Origin: a virus
Virus record (IMG/VR): IMGVR_UViG_3300032224_001565
Coordinates: 1 to 31,425 of that record
DNA: 31,425 nucleotides
Direction: 5' to 3' (one strand)
This document shows positions 16,798-25,801 of the stretch, one piece after another. Each line of letters opens with the position of its first letter. The stretch's first letter is position 1. Under the pieces are notes generated by a model. The model searched no databases, was not told the origin of the DNA, and saw nothing but the letters and a program-made list of their open reading frames with translations. A program made the translations under genes and the position numbers.

Positions 16798-19700
16798 ATG
16801 GCAAAATATCTTAAATCAGATATAAAAGAATTCAAGAATGTATTTCACATTGCGGATATTCATTTGCGTCTTACAAAGAGACACGATGAATACAATCAAG
16901 TATTTGAAAGATTGTATAAAGCAATAGAAAAGACACCTGCGGAAACTGTAGTTACCGTATTAGGAGATGTCTTGCATTCAAAGAGCGATCTTTCACCTGA
17001 ATGTGTAAAGATTACATCTGAATTTTTACAAAATCTAGCAGATAGAAGACCAACGATATTGATTTCAGGTAATCACGATGCTACTTTGGCCAATAAAAAC
17101 AGATTAGATAGTTTGAGTCCAATTGTTGATGCGATTAATCATAAAAATTTATTTTATCTAAAGGATTCTGGACTTTATATCTTGGGAGATATTTTGTTTA
17201 ATCACTATAGTGTATTTGATGAACCGGATAAATATATTAAAGTAAAAGACATTCCAAAGATTTATTTAAATGAAACCCGTTATAAAATTGCTTTATTTCA
17301 CGGTCCAGTAAACAATGCAATTACTGATGTAGGATATAAAGTTGCGAGTAGAACTATTACAAACGAAATCTTTAACGGTCACGATATTGTATTGTTGGGA
17401 GATATTCACAGACATCAAGTTCTAAGTCAATCTGACCCAATAATTGTTTATTGTGGTTCACTGATCCAACAGAATCATGGCGAAGAACTTAAAGGTCACG
17501 GATTTGTATTTTGGGATTTAAAGACCAAAGTATTTAAACACTTTGAAATTCCAAATGATTATGGATTTTATACTGCTGAAATCAATAAAGGTAAGTTGAC
17601 TACTGATATTTCTAATATGCCTAAAAAGGCAAGACTTAGATTAAAGTGTTTTGAAAGTGTTGCAACTGAAGTTAAATCTGTATTATCACATATTCGGGAA
17701 AAATCCGATGTTACGGAAGTAACTTATGTTCGTGTAGATTCACCAAATACATCATCTAACAATATTATTGACAACAACAATTTTAATTTGACTGATGTAT
17801 CTGATGTAGATTATCAAAACAAGTTGATTACCGATTATCTTAATAATAAAAACATAAGTCCTACAAAGGATACGCTTGAAAAAATTTATAAGATAAATAA
17901 AGATTTAAATGCATCTTTAGAAAAAGAATCTATCGTTAGAAATATTAGATGGAAACCTAAGAAGTTTGAATTTGACAATATGTTTAGTTATGGTGAAGAC
18001 AATGTTATTGACTTTACCAAGATGCACAATGTAGTTGGATTATTTGCGAATAATGCGGCTGGTAAATCAAGTGTATTGTCTGCATTATCTTTTTGTATTT
18101 TTGATAAATGTGATAGAGCATTCAAAGCATCTCACATTCTTAATACACAAAAGATGACATTCCGTTGTAAATTTAATTTTGAAGTTAACGGTGTAGATTT
18201 CTTTATTGAAAGAAAAGGACATGCGGATAAAAAGGGAAATGTCAAAGTAGATGTAAAGTTTTGGAAAGAAGAATGTGGTAAAGTTGTAGAACTTAATGGT
18301 GAAGCTCGTAGAAGTACTAATGATATCATTCGTGATTATGTTGGTACATATGATGACTTTATTTTAACTGTCTTGAGCATCCAAAATAATAAAGTTGGTT
18401 CATTTGTAGATATGGGACAAACAGAAAGAAAAGATTTGTTGGCCCAATTTATGGGACTAACTATATTTGATAGTTTGTATAACGATGCATCTGACAAAAC
18501 CAAGGAAATCAATTCATTATTAAAGAATTTCAAGAACAATGATTATACTCAGAAATTGTTGAATTTAAATGCCGACATAGAAAACTTTTCTGGTTCACTT
18601 AGAAATGAAAATTCTAATTTAGAAAAACTATCCAATCAAAGAGACTCTGAAAATGATAGACTGTTAGATGAAACAAAAAAACTAATTAATGTTAACGGTA
18701 ATATTATTGATATTGTTTCAATTGAATCAAAAAAGGTTTCATTAGAAAATTCTATATCAACACAATCGTCTAGTTTAAATTCATATAAATCTCAATTATC
18801 ATCTATCGAATCAATATATAAGGAATATGATGAAATTATAAAGAATTATGATAATGAAAATGTTACAAATAAGTATGATTCGTTCAAAGAATTGGAAACA
18901 TCTTTAAGTCAAAAAGAACAGTTTATTGAAAAAAAGAAGATTGTTGTAACATCTAAATTACAAAAACTAAAGAAATTGGAAGAACATAAGTATGACCCAA
19001 ATTGTACTTTTTGTACAACCAATGTATTCGTTAAAGATGCAATTAAAACAAGAGAAGAACTTGAATCAGACAAAGTTGAAGCTCAAAGTCTTGTTGGAGA
19101 ATATACTAATCTTAAAAATAAAGTTGGAGAATTGTCTTATATAAAAGATGATTGGAAAAAATATAATGATATTCATAAGTTATATGTTGAAACACAGATT
19201 AAAATTAACAAATTAAATACTGAAATTCTAAAAATATCAAATAATATTAGTTCCAATCAAAATTCATTAATTAATATTGAAAGTCAAATCAAAGAATATT
19301 ATAATAATAAAGATGCAATTGAATTTAACAAAACTGTTAAAGATATAATTGATTCAATTAAATCTAATATTAAAACAATTGACTTGGAAATTAAGAATGT
19401 AAATAATAACATTATTAATTATAATACTAAGATTTCTGGGTTTGAAGAACAACGTAAAACTATTCAAAAGTCAATTGAAGATGTAAAAGTACTTGAAGTT
19501 GAGTATGAAGCATATCAATTGTATACAAATGCAATATCTAGAGATGGTATTCCATATGAATTGATTAGTCAGGCTTTACCAACTATTGAAAAGGAAGTAA
19601 ATAACATATTAAACCAAATAGTAGAATTTACGGTAATCTTACAGACGGATGGTAAAAATGTAACTACACATATTAATTACGAAGATAAACGCTGGCCATT

Positions 19701-19983
19701 AGAATTGGCTAGTGGTATGGAACGATTTGTGAGTTCATTGGCTATGAGAGTAGCGTTAATTAACATTAGTAATCTACCAAGACCCAACTTTATAGCTATA
19801 GATGAAGGATTTGGATGTGCTGATGCTGATAATTTATCATCTATGGGTGCTTTATTTGCGTTCTTAAAGACCAATTTTGATTTCGTATGGATTATCAGTC
19901 ATTTGGATAGTATGAGGGATATGGTTGACAATAGACTTGAAATTAAGAAAGAAAACGGATTTTCTAAAGTTAATTATGTATAA
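16798..19983 (+). CDS. Fused Mre11-like nuclease and Rad50-like ATPase (gp47-gp46 type)
   Basis: This is a single 1061-residue chain. The N-terminal 270 residues are a complete metallophosphatase: D20-x-H22 (HIADIHL), G56-D57-VLH60, GNHD (91-94), H168 in ALFHGP and D202-IH-R-H206. After a linker (about 310-390) the Rad50/SMC part begins: Walker A-like ANNAAGKSS (417-425), helical arms (about 580-920) and a zinc-hook CTFC (C736, C739). It ends with the signature region LASGMERFVSSLAMRVAL, Walker B FIAIDEGFG, D-loop CADADN and switch His in IISHLDSM. In T4 these are two proteins, gp47 (339 aa) and gp46 (560 aa), which resect DNA ends. The frame is continuous through the join with no stop. Unusual points are the fusion and the Ala substitutions in the P-loop. 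It follows the primase by 1 base. Confidence 0.93.
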   Translation: MAKYLKSDIKEFKNVFHIADIHLRLTKRHDEYNQVFERLYKAIEKTPAETVVTVLGDVLHSKSDLSPECVKITSEFLQNLADRRPTILISGNHDATLANKNRLDSLSPIVDAINHKNLFYLKDSGLYILGDILFNHYSVFDEPDKYIKVKDIPKIYLNETRYKIALFHGPVNNAITDVGYKVASRTITNEIFNGHDIVLLGDIHRHQVLSQSDPIIVYCGSLIQQNHGEELKGHGFVFWDLKTKVFKHFEIPNDYGFYTAEINKGKLTTDISNMPKKARLRLKCFESVATEVKSVLSHIREKSDVTEVTYVRVDSPNTSSNNIIDNNNFNLTDVSDVDYQNKLITDYLNNKNISPTKDTLEKIYKINKDLNASLEKESIVRNIRWKPKKFEFDNMFSYGEDNVIDFTKMHNVVGLFANNAAGKSSVLSALSFCIFDKCDRAFKASHILNTQKMTFRCKFNFEVNGVDFFIERKGHADKKGNVKVDVKFWKEECGKVVELNGEARRSTNDIIRDYVGTYDDFILTVLSIQNNKVGSFVDMGQTERKDLLAQFMGLTIFDSLYNDASDKTKEINSLLKNFKNNDYTQKLLNLNADIENFSGSLRNENSNLEKLSNQRDSENDRLLDETKKLINVNGNIIDIVSIESKKVSLENSISTQSSSLNSYKSQLSSIESIYKEYDEIIKNYDNENVTNKYDSFKELETSLSQKEQFIEKKKIVVTSKLQKLKKLEEHKYDPNCTFCTTNVFVKDAIKTREELESDKVEAQSLVGEYTNLKNKVGELSYIKDDWKKYNDIHKLYVETQIKINKLNTEILKISNNISSNQNSLINIESQIKEYYNNKDAIEFNKTVKDIIDSIKSNIKTIDLEIKNVNNNIINYNTKISGFEEQRKTIQKSIEDVKVLEVEYEAYQLYTNAISRDGIPYELISQALPTIEKEVNNILNQIVEFTVILQTDGKNVTTHINYEDKRWPLELASGMERFVSSLAMRVALINISNLPRPNFIAIDEGFGCADADNLSSMGALFAFLKTNFDFVWIISHLDSMRDMVDNRLEIKKENGFSKVNYV

Positions 19984-19997
19984 TTAATGGGTATATA

Positions 19998-20005
19998 TAT
20001 TTATA
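19998..20005 (+). promoter_or_regulatory. TATTTATA motif before the fibre gene
   Basis: TATTTATA lies in the 28-bp gap after the nuclease-ATPase gene and ends 6 bases before the ATG at 20012. The wider string ATATTTATAGTATAT recurs in the leader of the partial gene at 30497. No Shine-Dalgarno is present. Confidence 0.35.
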
Positions 20006-20011
20006 GTATAT

Positions 20012-23000
20012 ATGCCCAGCATAAAGACAGGTCAAATTTTAGGTTTATCAAGTCAAAGTGTTAATATAGAAGATAAGACATACTTATCTGAGTATTTTAA
20101 CCTCACAGAGTTTTCTCCGGAATTCTCTGTGGGGAAAAATTCATTAGTAATTAATGGAAGTGATAAACTTAAAATTGGTGCTGAAATACTTACTGAAGCA
20201 TTTGATAGTAACGGCGTTTCTCTTTTTATAGAAAAAGCTATAAGTACCGATCAATTGACAAAAAAAAGAATTATTGTATTGTCAATTTATGTTTATGAAC
20301 AAAATTCGGTTGGTTCTGGAAAACTAATATTAGTTTCTACAACAACAGACAATAAAACTGTAAGATGGTCTGCTAATATAAATATAGATGTCAATAAAGT
20401 TACCGATTCAAAGATTAGATTTTATAATCAACCGTTGATTGAAGTAGAACCTATATTATCGTATGTAGTATCATCATCTGTAGAAAACAATCCAAAAACT
20501 ATTACTGGTAATTTTTTATCAAATCCTGTAAAACCTAAAGTAGATTTTGATATACAAAAATTTGGATATAGAAAAAACTTAGTAGATTATAGAATAACAG
20601 ATGTCACTGCGAATTTTAGTTCTAGTTTAAAGAATTTTCAAGTACAATTATACATAAATAAAATTAAAGAATATGCTAGTTTAAATGAAATTAGCATCAA
20701 TACTACTGCATCATTTTTAATTAAAGATGTATTAAATACTACCACATTAATTTTAGATACACCATTTACTTACAATAATAAAGTAGCTACAATTACAAAT
20801 GGAAATTATAAAATTGTTTATAACGATGTAACATATAATCCAAATTTATTTTTATCGTCAAGTTATTTACAAGAATCGTTGGGATTAAGTGGTGCAAAAC
20901 AATATAAGAAAATTTCTTATGCGAAGATAATTTATAAAAATATAAATACTTTTACTGGTAAACCAGTTAAACATAAAGTTTATAGAAAAAGTTTACGAAC
21001 ACTTGGAGATTTTGAATCGGTAATTGATGAAACATTTGGTGATACTGAAATATTAAAAGATCCAGTTACACCAAACAAAGCATATGAAAGATTAGGCACA
21101 TTTTTTAGTCAATTTCATATAAATAACTTTTGGTTTACAAGTTCAAATGATATAAATCTTAAATATGATAACGAAACATTTATTGACGGTTTAAAAATTT
21201 CCGGTAGTAATTTAAACGGTACATATGCAATTGTAAAATCAAATACATCATTTACAAACCGAAATCCATCTTATTTACCATATAATGAAAATGAACAATT
21301 AGCTCAATCAGGATCTAGTTTTGATAGCAATTTTTTAACTTTTTATAAAAATACCGATTATACTCTTTCGTTTAGAACATCTATAGTTGAAAAAATTCCA
21401 TCAACAACAACAAAATTAAAATTTTATATTACTAGTTCAATACCAAGTGTAAATAAAAATATAGGATATGATTCAAACCGAGGTGTATTAATTGCGGAAT
21501 TTGCTTATAGTGGAAGTACAGTTGGTAAATATTTTGATCAAAAACAAAATTTTGATTTTAAATTTCCAGAAGATCTTTATGGTACATTAGTAATTTATCC
21601 TGAAAATGTCAATCAAATAATTGTATCCGATATATCAATAAAAGTATCTGAACTATATGGATTTACAGGAAATTCATATTATGTAAAAGTTCCGTTTCCA
21701 GTAAATGTAGCGAATGAAGTTTTTGAAATAAAATCTGAATTATATGATGTCAATTCAAATCTTTCATATACCAATTTAAGAACCGTTCAAGTTTTTGATC
21801 CATCTGGAAGCAGTTCACCACCGGATTTTGGAAGTACAACTATAATTAATGCAGGAACAGTAAATACTAATATATTGAATGTAACAAGTAGTATTAGATG
21901 GGAAAATCCTTGTGGTGAAGGACTTGCAGCGAGTGCATTTAAATATTTTTTGATATGGAATGATAGTACTAAACAAATTTGTGTAATGACATCCAGTGCG
22001 GTTGCTTCTGGAAGTATAATATCTGGAAGTGGAGGTGGTAATATTACTTCTATAATTGGTGGTCCTGGAGTAACTATAATTAGTGGTTCTGGTCCGATTG
22101 TAACTATTAGTGCAAGTGCAGGCGGAACAGGAAGTGGATTTCCATTTACAGGAAGTGCAATAATTACAGGATCTTTAATTGTTACAGGATCAATATCAAC
22201 ATATAATATTACATCAAGCAATTTAGTATCTGTAAATAATATATTAACTTATATCACCGCTAGTAATATAAGTGCTTCAAACATTACCAGCAGTTTGTAT
22301 GGTACAAGCAGTTGGGCTACTAATGTTGTAAGCAGTAGTTATGCGTTGACTGCTTCATATGCATTAAATGGTGGAAGTGGGGGAACAACACTAATAACTG
22401 GCAGTACATATCCAATTACAAGCAGTTGGGCGAATAATGTAATTAGTGCTAGTTATAGTTTAAGTAGTAGTTATAGTGTTTATGCATTGACATCATCTTA
22501 TACAATATTATCTGAAACAGCGAGTTATTTGTTGCCACAAAATAGTTATTTTATTACTAATTTAAGCGCATCAGGCAGATTATCATCATCAAATGTTAAT
22601 GTCGGTACACCAAATTCATCATATCCGTGGGGTAATTCTATGACAGGATCTTATTTTTCTACTTGGACTTCTGACACTAATGTTTCTGATGCTTTAAGAT
22701 TTTTTGCGGGAGCATTTAGTGCAAGTTATCCTATTCCTTCCCCAAATACAAAAACTTTAAGTGGCATTTCAACAATCAATACCAATACAGGTTCTACAAT
22801 CACAATCAATGGTAGAGTACCAAGTGGTTCGACCGACCAATATATAAATTATTTAAAACCTCTTGGATGGGCAACAATCGGACAAACAATTTTTAGTGGA
22901 TATACATTTAGAAATGCTGCAAATTATGCATTGTATGGAAGTACGGTTGTTGGATCAACTACAATTAGTTCTAGTTTAGGAACAAATGCATTTGGGCAGG

Positions 23001-24604
23001 GATTATTAAACAACGGAGTATTAAATACTACAAGATTAAGTGGATCATTCACACTTACATTCGCATCAAGTAGTGTTGGAACAGTAAATTATACAAATAA
23101 TACCAATGTTGTAGTAAGTCAATCTAGTGATAATGATACTTTAAGTATTGCAACTCCAATCGCATTAAGAATAATTCCATCCGCAAATATGGCGGTCATA
23201 CCTCCGATATATCAAGATGGATATTTCAATAATTTTACAGGATCAAATTTAACAAACAGTGTCAGTTTATCATCAGTTAGTAGTTCTGGTATTTATATTA
23301 TATCGGGATATGTAGGAATCAATAGTGGTAGTTCTACTTATTCTTATTTTACAGGCAGTAATTTAACACAATATTATACTCCATTGACAGATGGCAACTT
23401 TACGCAAACAATTAGTTCTCCAGGAAGTACAATTACCGCATCATCTATTGTTACCAGAAGTTTAAGTGGCGCTCCTTACATCACAAGTGGATCATCTTAC
23501 ATATATACAATTACAGCAAGTAATGCATTCAATCCATTATATTTTAATGGAACAGTTTCAACAATAACGATTCCAAGTAACGTATTAGGTTTAACCACTG
23601 TAAATACAACAACTTTAACTACAAATCCAACCATACAAACCGCAAATGTTGTCAAATCATCCGATTATACAACAACAAGAGCTATTGGTTCATATCCATT
23701 TGAATCGGATATAATTATATTTGGTGTAACAATGAGTGCAGTTGGTACCGGAAGTACTGCTGCTTCATCCGGATCATCAATAACAACATTTGCTGTTAAT
23801 AATACTACATACAACAGATCAGGTTCAGGAACAACACTTGGAAATCAAACAGCAACTATTCATACTGCTGGTTCATTCGGAATTCCTAGTGCAAGTGGTA
23901 GTTTATTATACTACGGAAGACCTGAAGGATATACTACTGGTTCTTTAACGTTTAGTGCGACTCCAAATACGGAACAATTATTGGATGAAGCATATAGAAT
24001 GGTATTAAACGATAACTTATTGAATTCAAGCGGAAGTTATTTCAATAGTGCGTCATATCTACCAACCGCTAGTCTTCAAGTTAAGCCAGGATTTTTGGTA
24101 AATCAAGGTGGTGCAAATGGTTATTGGTATCCATCAGGATATGGTACTACTTACAAATATTATGTAAGATATTTTAAATCCACTGCTGTTGTAAATACAT
24201 TAAGAATTACACTTACTGGTAATACTACATTAGTTAAATGGGATGAAACTACATCAAATAGTATGGCAATTGGATTAATATTTGAAAGCGGTAATTCAAA
24301 TACTTATGCAAGATGCAGATTATATGATATTGCCAATTTAGCTAATAACATTGTTTCTTCAAGTATACCCACTTCCAATTTATCCACTGATGGTAAAAAT
24401 CCATTTAGTGTAAATATAGATTTATATGGAAACAATGGTAGTGGTGCAAGTAACAGTGGTGGTGTAATTAATATACCATTAAGAAATGTTGACGGTATGA
24501 CATTGGATAGTACTGTCGCAAGTAAAGATGAATTATATGTTATTGTAAGATATAATGGAAGTCCAACTCCATTAACAAGTTTGAAAATAGAAAAATCAGC
24601 ATAA
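20012..24604 (+). CDS. Large Ser/Gly/Thr-rich tail fibre-like protein
   Basis: This 1530-residue protein is likely an adsorption fibre or fibre-bearing virion protein. Residues 1-620 form beta-rich domains (SIKTGQILGLSSQSVNIEDK at the N-terminus). Near residues 670-740 there is a glycine-rich strand region with ITGSLIVTGSIS, then repeats such as SSWATNVVSSSYALTASYAL and SSWANNVISASYSLSSSYSV (about 770-840), common in trimeric phage fibre shafts. The last 200 residues form a separate domain, with LLDEAYRMVLNDNLL, KYYVRYFKS, NPFSVNIDLYGN and SKDELYVIVRYNGSPTPL. No intramolecular chaperone or protease motif is recognised. It starts 28 bp after the nuclease gene with a TATTTATA motif, and the next fibre-associated gene follows at 9 bp. 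The fibre call rests on composition, repeats and context. Confidence 0.72.
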   Translation: MPSIKTGQILGLSSQSVNIEDKTYLSEYFNLTEFSPEFSVGKNSLVINGSDKLKIGAEILTEAFDSNGVSLFIEKAISTDQLTKKRIIVLSIYVYEQNSVGSGKLILVSTTTDNKTVRWSANINIDVNKVTDSKIRFYNQPLIEVEPILSYVVSSSVENNPKTITGNFLSNPVKPKVDFDIQKFGYRKNLVDYRITDVTANFSSSLKNFQVQLYINKIKEYASLNEISINTTASFLIKDVLNTTTLILDTPFTYNNKVATITNGNYKIVYNDVTYNPNLFLSSSYLQESLGLSGAKQYKKISYAKIIYKNINTFTGKPVKHKVYRKSLRTLGDFESVIDETFGDTEILKDPVTPNKAYERLGTFFSQFHINNFWFTSSNDINLKYDNETFIDGLKISGSNLNGTYAIVKSNTSFTNRNPSYLPYNENEQLAQSGSSFDSNFLTFYKNTDYTLSFRTSIVEKIPSTTTKLKFYITSSIPSVNKNIGYDSNRGVLIAEFAYSGSTVGKYFDQKQNFDFKFPEDLYGTLVIYPENVNQIIVSDISIKVSELYGFTGNSYYVKVPFPVNVANEVFEIKSELYDVNSNLSYTNLRTVQVFDPSGSSSPPDFGSTTIINAGTVNTNILNVTSSIRWENPCGEGLAASAFKYFLIWNDSTKQICVMTSSAVASGSIISGSGGGNITSIIGGPGVTIISGSGPIVTISASAGGTGSGFPFTGSAIITGSLIVTGSISTYNITSSNLVSVNNILTYITASNISASNITSSLYGTSSWATNVVSSSYALTASYALNGGSGGTTLITGSTYPITSSWANNVISASYSLSSSYSVYALTSSYTILSETASYLLPQNSYFITNLSASGRLSSSNVNVGTPNSSYPWGNSMTGSYFSTWTSDTNVSDALRFFAGAFSASYPIPSPNTKTLSGISTINTNTGSTITINGRVPSGSTDQYINYLKPLGWATIGQTIFSGYTFRNAANYALYGSTVVGSTTISSSLGTNAFGQGLLNNGVLNTTRLSGSFTLTFASSSVGTVNYTNNTNVVVSQSSDNDTLSIATPIALRIIPSANMAVIPPIYQDGYFNNFTGSNLTNSVSLSSVSSSGIYIISGYVGINSGSSTYSYFTGSNLTQYYTPLTDGNFTQTISSPGSTITASSIVTRSLSGAPYITSGSSYIYTITASNAFNPLYFNGTVSTITIPSNVLGLTTVNTTTLTTNPTIQTANVVKSSDYTTTRAIGSYPFESDIIIFGVTMSAVGTGSTAASSGSSITTFAVNNTTYNRSGSGTTLGNQTATIHTAGSFGIPSASGSLLYYGRPEGYTTGSLTFSATPNTEQLLDEAYRMVLNDNLLNSSGSYFNSASYLPTASLQVKPGFLVNQGGANGYWYPSGYGTTYKYYVRYFKSTAVVNTLRITLTGNTTLVKWDETTSNSMAIGLIFESGNSNTYARCRLYDIANLANNIVSSSIPTSNLSTDGKNPFSVNIDLYGNNGSGASNSGGVINIPLRNVDGMTLDSTVASKDELYVIVRYNGSPTPLTSLKIEKSA
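22294..22545 (+). repeat. Degenerate repeats coding for SSxA/ASYAL fibre-shaft units
   Basis: Within the fibre gene the string ACAAGCAGTTGGGC recurs about 110 bp apart (starting near 22308 and 22418). Related AGCAGTAGTTATGC / AGTAGTAGTTATAG units lie between and after them, giving about eight SSY/ASY peptide turns. The units vary in length, so they are coding repeats of a shaft and not a tandem satellite. Confidence 0.55.
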
Positions 24605-24613
24605 TTATATTAT

Positions 24614-25477
24614 ATGGCATTTGATACTCTTACAAAAGCAATAAGACTTTTAGTTGGAAGACGATACACCAGTACCGATCTTACCGATTCTCAAGAAGCA
24701 TTTGCATCGACAATACAAATGGGTTCTTCAGAAATTTGGTCGCAAACCAATCTGATACCCAGTGCAAGTCTTCCATATTCATCAAGTGCAAATCCAGGCA
24801 CAACTATTACATCTGGTGTAATAAAATATTGGTATAAATGGCCACTAACAGTTGCAAACAATACTATTACTGCTAGTTCAGTCTGGTATTTTACTTCACC
24901 AACTGGCAGTGTATCTGGTATTGGTAGTCAATTAATAGATGCTGGACAACAAACCAATTTTATTAGTCCAAAATATATATCTGATTCAAATATAGTTAAT
25001 CAAAGTGCTGATGCTGATAACAACGGTAATCCTCCAGGCTATAATATAGCATTATTTACCTCCGCAAACGGTATAACATTTAGTCCTTTAAGTCCAAGTG
25101 CGTCATATCAATTTGATTATAAAAGTGGTATATTACAATTTACAACTACTACAGTACCGTCTAATAGAGTATATGCAACTGTGTATCAATATGTCGGTAG
25201 AATGTTATCAGACCAAAACGATATAATTACACTGAATATTAGTGCAAGTAATATCAGTGCAAGCGGTAATATCACAGGATCAAATGTATACGTAGAAAAT
25301 ACTATTACCGCAGACACTGGTTCGTTTATATATTTAAATTTAAATAATACTGGGTCTGCACCAACAAATTATACATCATCAGGAATGCCTGGGGAAATAA
25401 GATTTGACAACAATTTTATTTATATATATACTAATAATGTATGGGTAAGAACACCAATTGCTAAATGGACAACTTAA
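24614..25477 (+). CDS. Fibre-associated virion protein
   Basis: This is a 287-residue protein rich in Ser, Thr, Asn and Gly. The N-terminus MAFDTLTKAIRLLVGRRYTS is helical, then beta-rich with WYKWPLTV and ASYQFDYKSGILQFT. The C-terminal third has fibre-like NISASNISASGNITGSNVYV and ends GMPGEIRFDNNFIYIYTNNV-WVRTP, a pattern typical of fibre or appendage tips. It lies 9 bp after the large fibre gene with only TTATATTATATG before the start. Its TAA stop shares the palindrome TTAA with the stop of the convergent gene. It is possibly a fibre-tip or fibre-hinge protein that works with the preceding gene. The exact function is unknown. Confidence 0.68.
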   Translation: MAFDTLTKAIRLLVGRRYTSTDLTDSQEAFASTIQMGSSEIWSQTNLIPSASLPYSSSANPGTTITSGVIKYWYKWPLTVANNTITASSVWYFTSPTGSVSGIGSQLIDAGQQTNFISPKYISDSNIVNQSADADNNGNPPGYNIALFTSANGITFSPLSPSASYQFDYKSGILQFTTTTVPSNRVYATVYQYVGRMLSDQNDIITLNISASNISASGNITGSNVYVENTITADTGSFIYLNLNNTGSAPTNYTSSGMPGEIRFDNNFIYIYTNNVWVRTPIAKWTT

Positions 25478-25800
25478 CCTTTTAATAACGATTTGTTTTC
25501 AACAATAGGTTTTTCTTCATTTGGAATGCCCATTCTCATTTTAAGCATTCTTAATGCTGCTTTTGGATGCATTCGTCCACAATTAAACCCAAGTATACCA
25601 TACTTACGACAAAATGATTCCAATTCATTAATGTCATTTTCATCATAATTGACGACAGGAATATTAGTAGGGTCTTCCTGTTGTTGTTTTTTCTTAGTCA
25701 TTAATGCAACAGGATCAAAATCTGGGACTCTTGTTGCGGTAGGTCTTTGCATAGACATACCGTTAAACATTCCACTACCAATCGATGGCCATTCTTCCAT
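25474..25800 (-). CDS. Small hypothetical protein downstream of the lysozyme
   Basis: This protein is 108 residues from the ATG at 25800-25798 (MEEWPSIGSGMFNG). A longer reading from 25842 would add 14 residues but overlap the lysozyme gene by 41 bases, so the start 1 base after its stop is preferred. The N-terminal half is disordered-looking, with KKKQQQEDP. The C-terminal half has a compact conserved-looking helical unit, INELESFCRKYGILGFNCGR-MHPKAALRMLKMRMG, with two cysteines. It has no membrane segment, so it is not an obvious holin. It is translated with the lysozyme and may be a virion or lysis accessory. I do not recognise its family. Confidence 0.68.
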   Translation of the reverse strand: MEEWPSIGSGMFNGMSMQRPTATRVPDFDPVALMTKKKQQQEDPTNIPVVNYDENDINELESFCRKYGILGFNCGRMHPKAALRMLKMRMGIPNEEKPIVENKSLLKG

Positions 25801-25801
25801 A

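Noticed and set aside
21787-22221. 144-residue - strand frame rich in Pro, Val and Ile
   Set aside because: It is antisense of the Gly/Ser-rich fibre shaft. The proline-rich look comes from reversed GGN codons.
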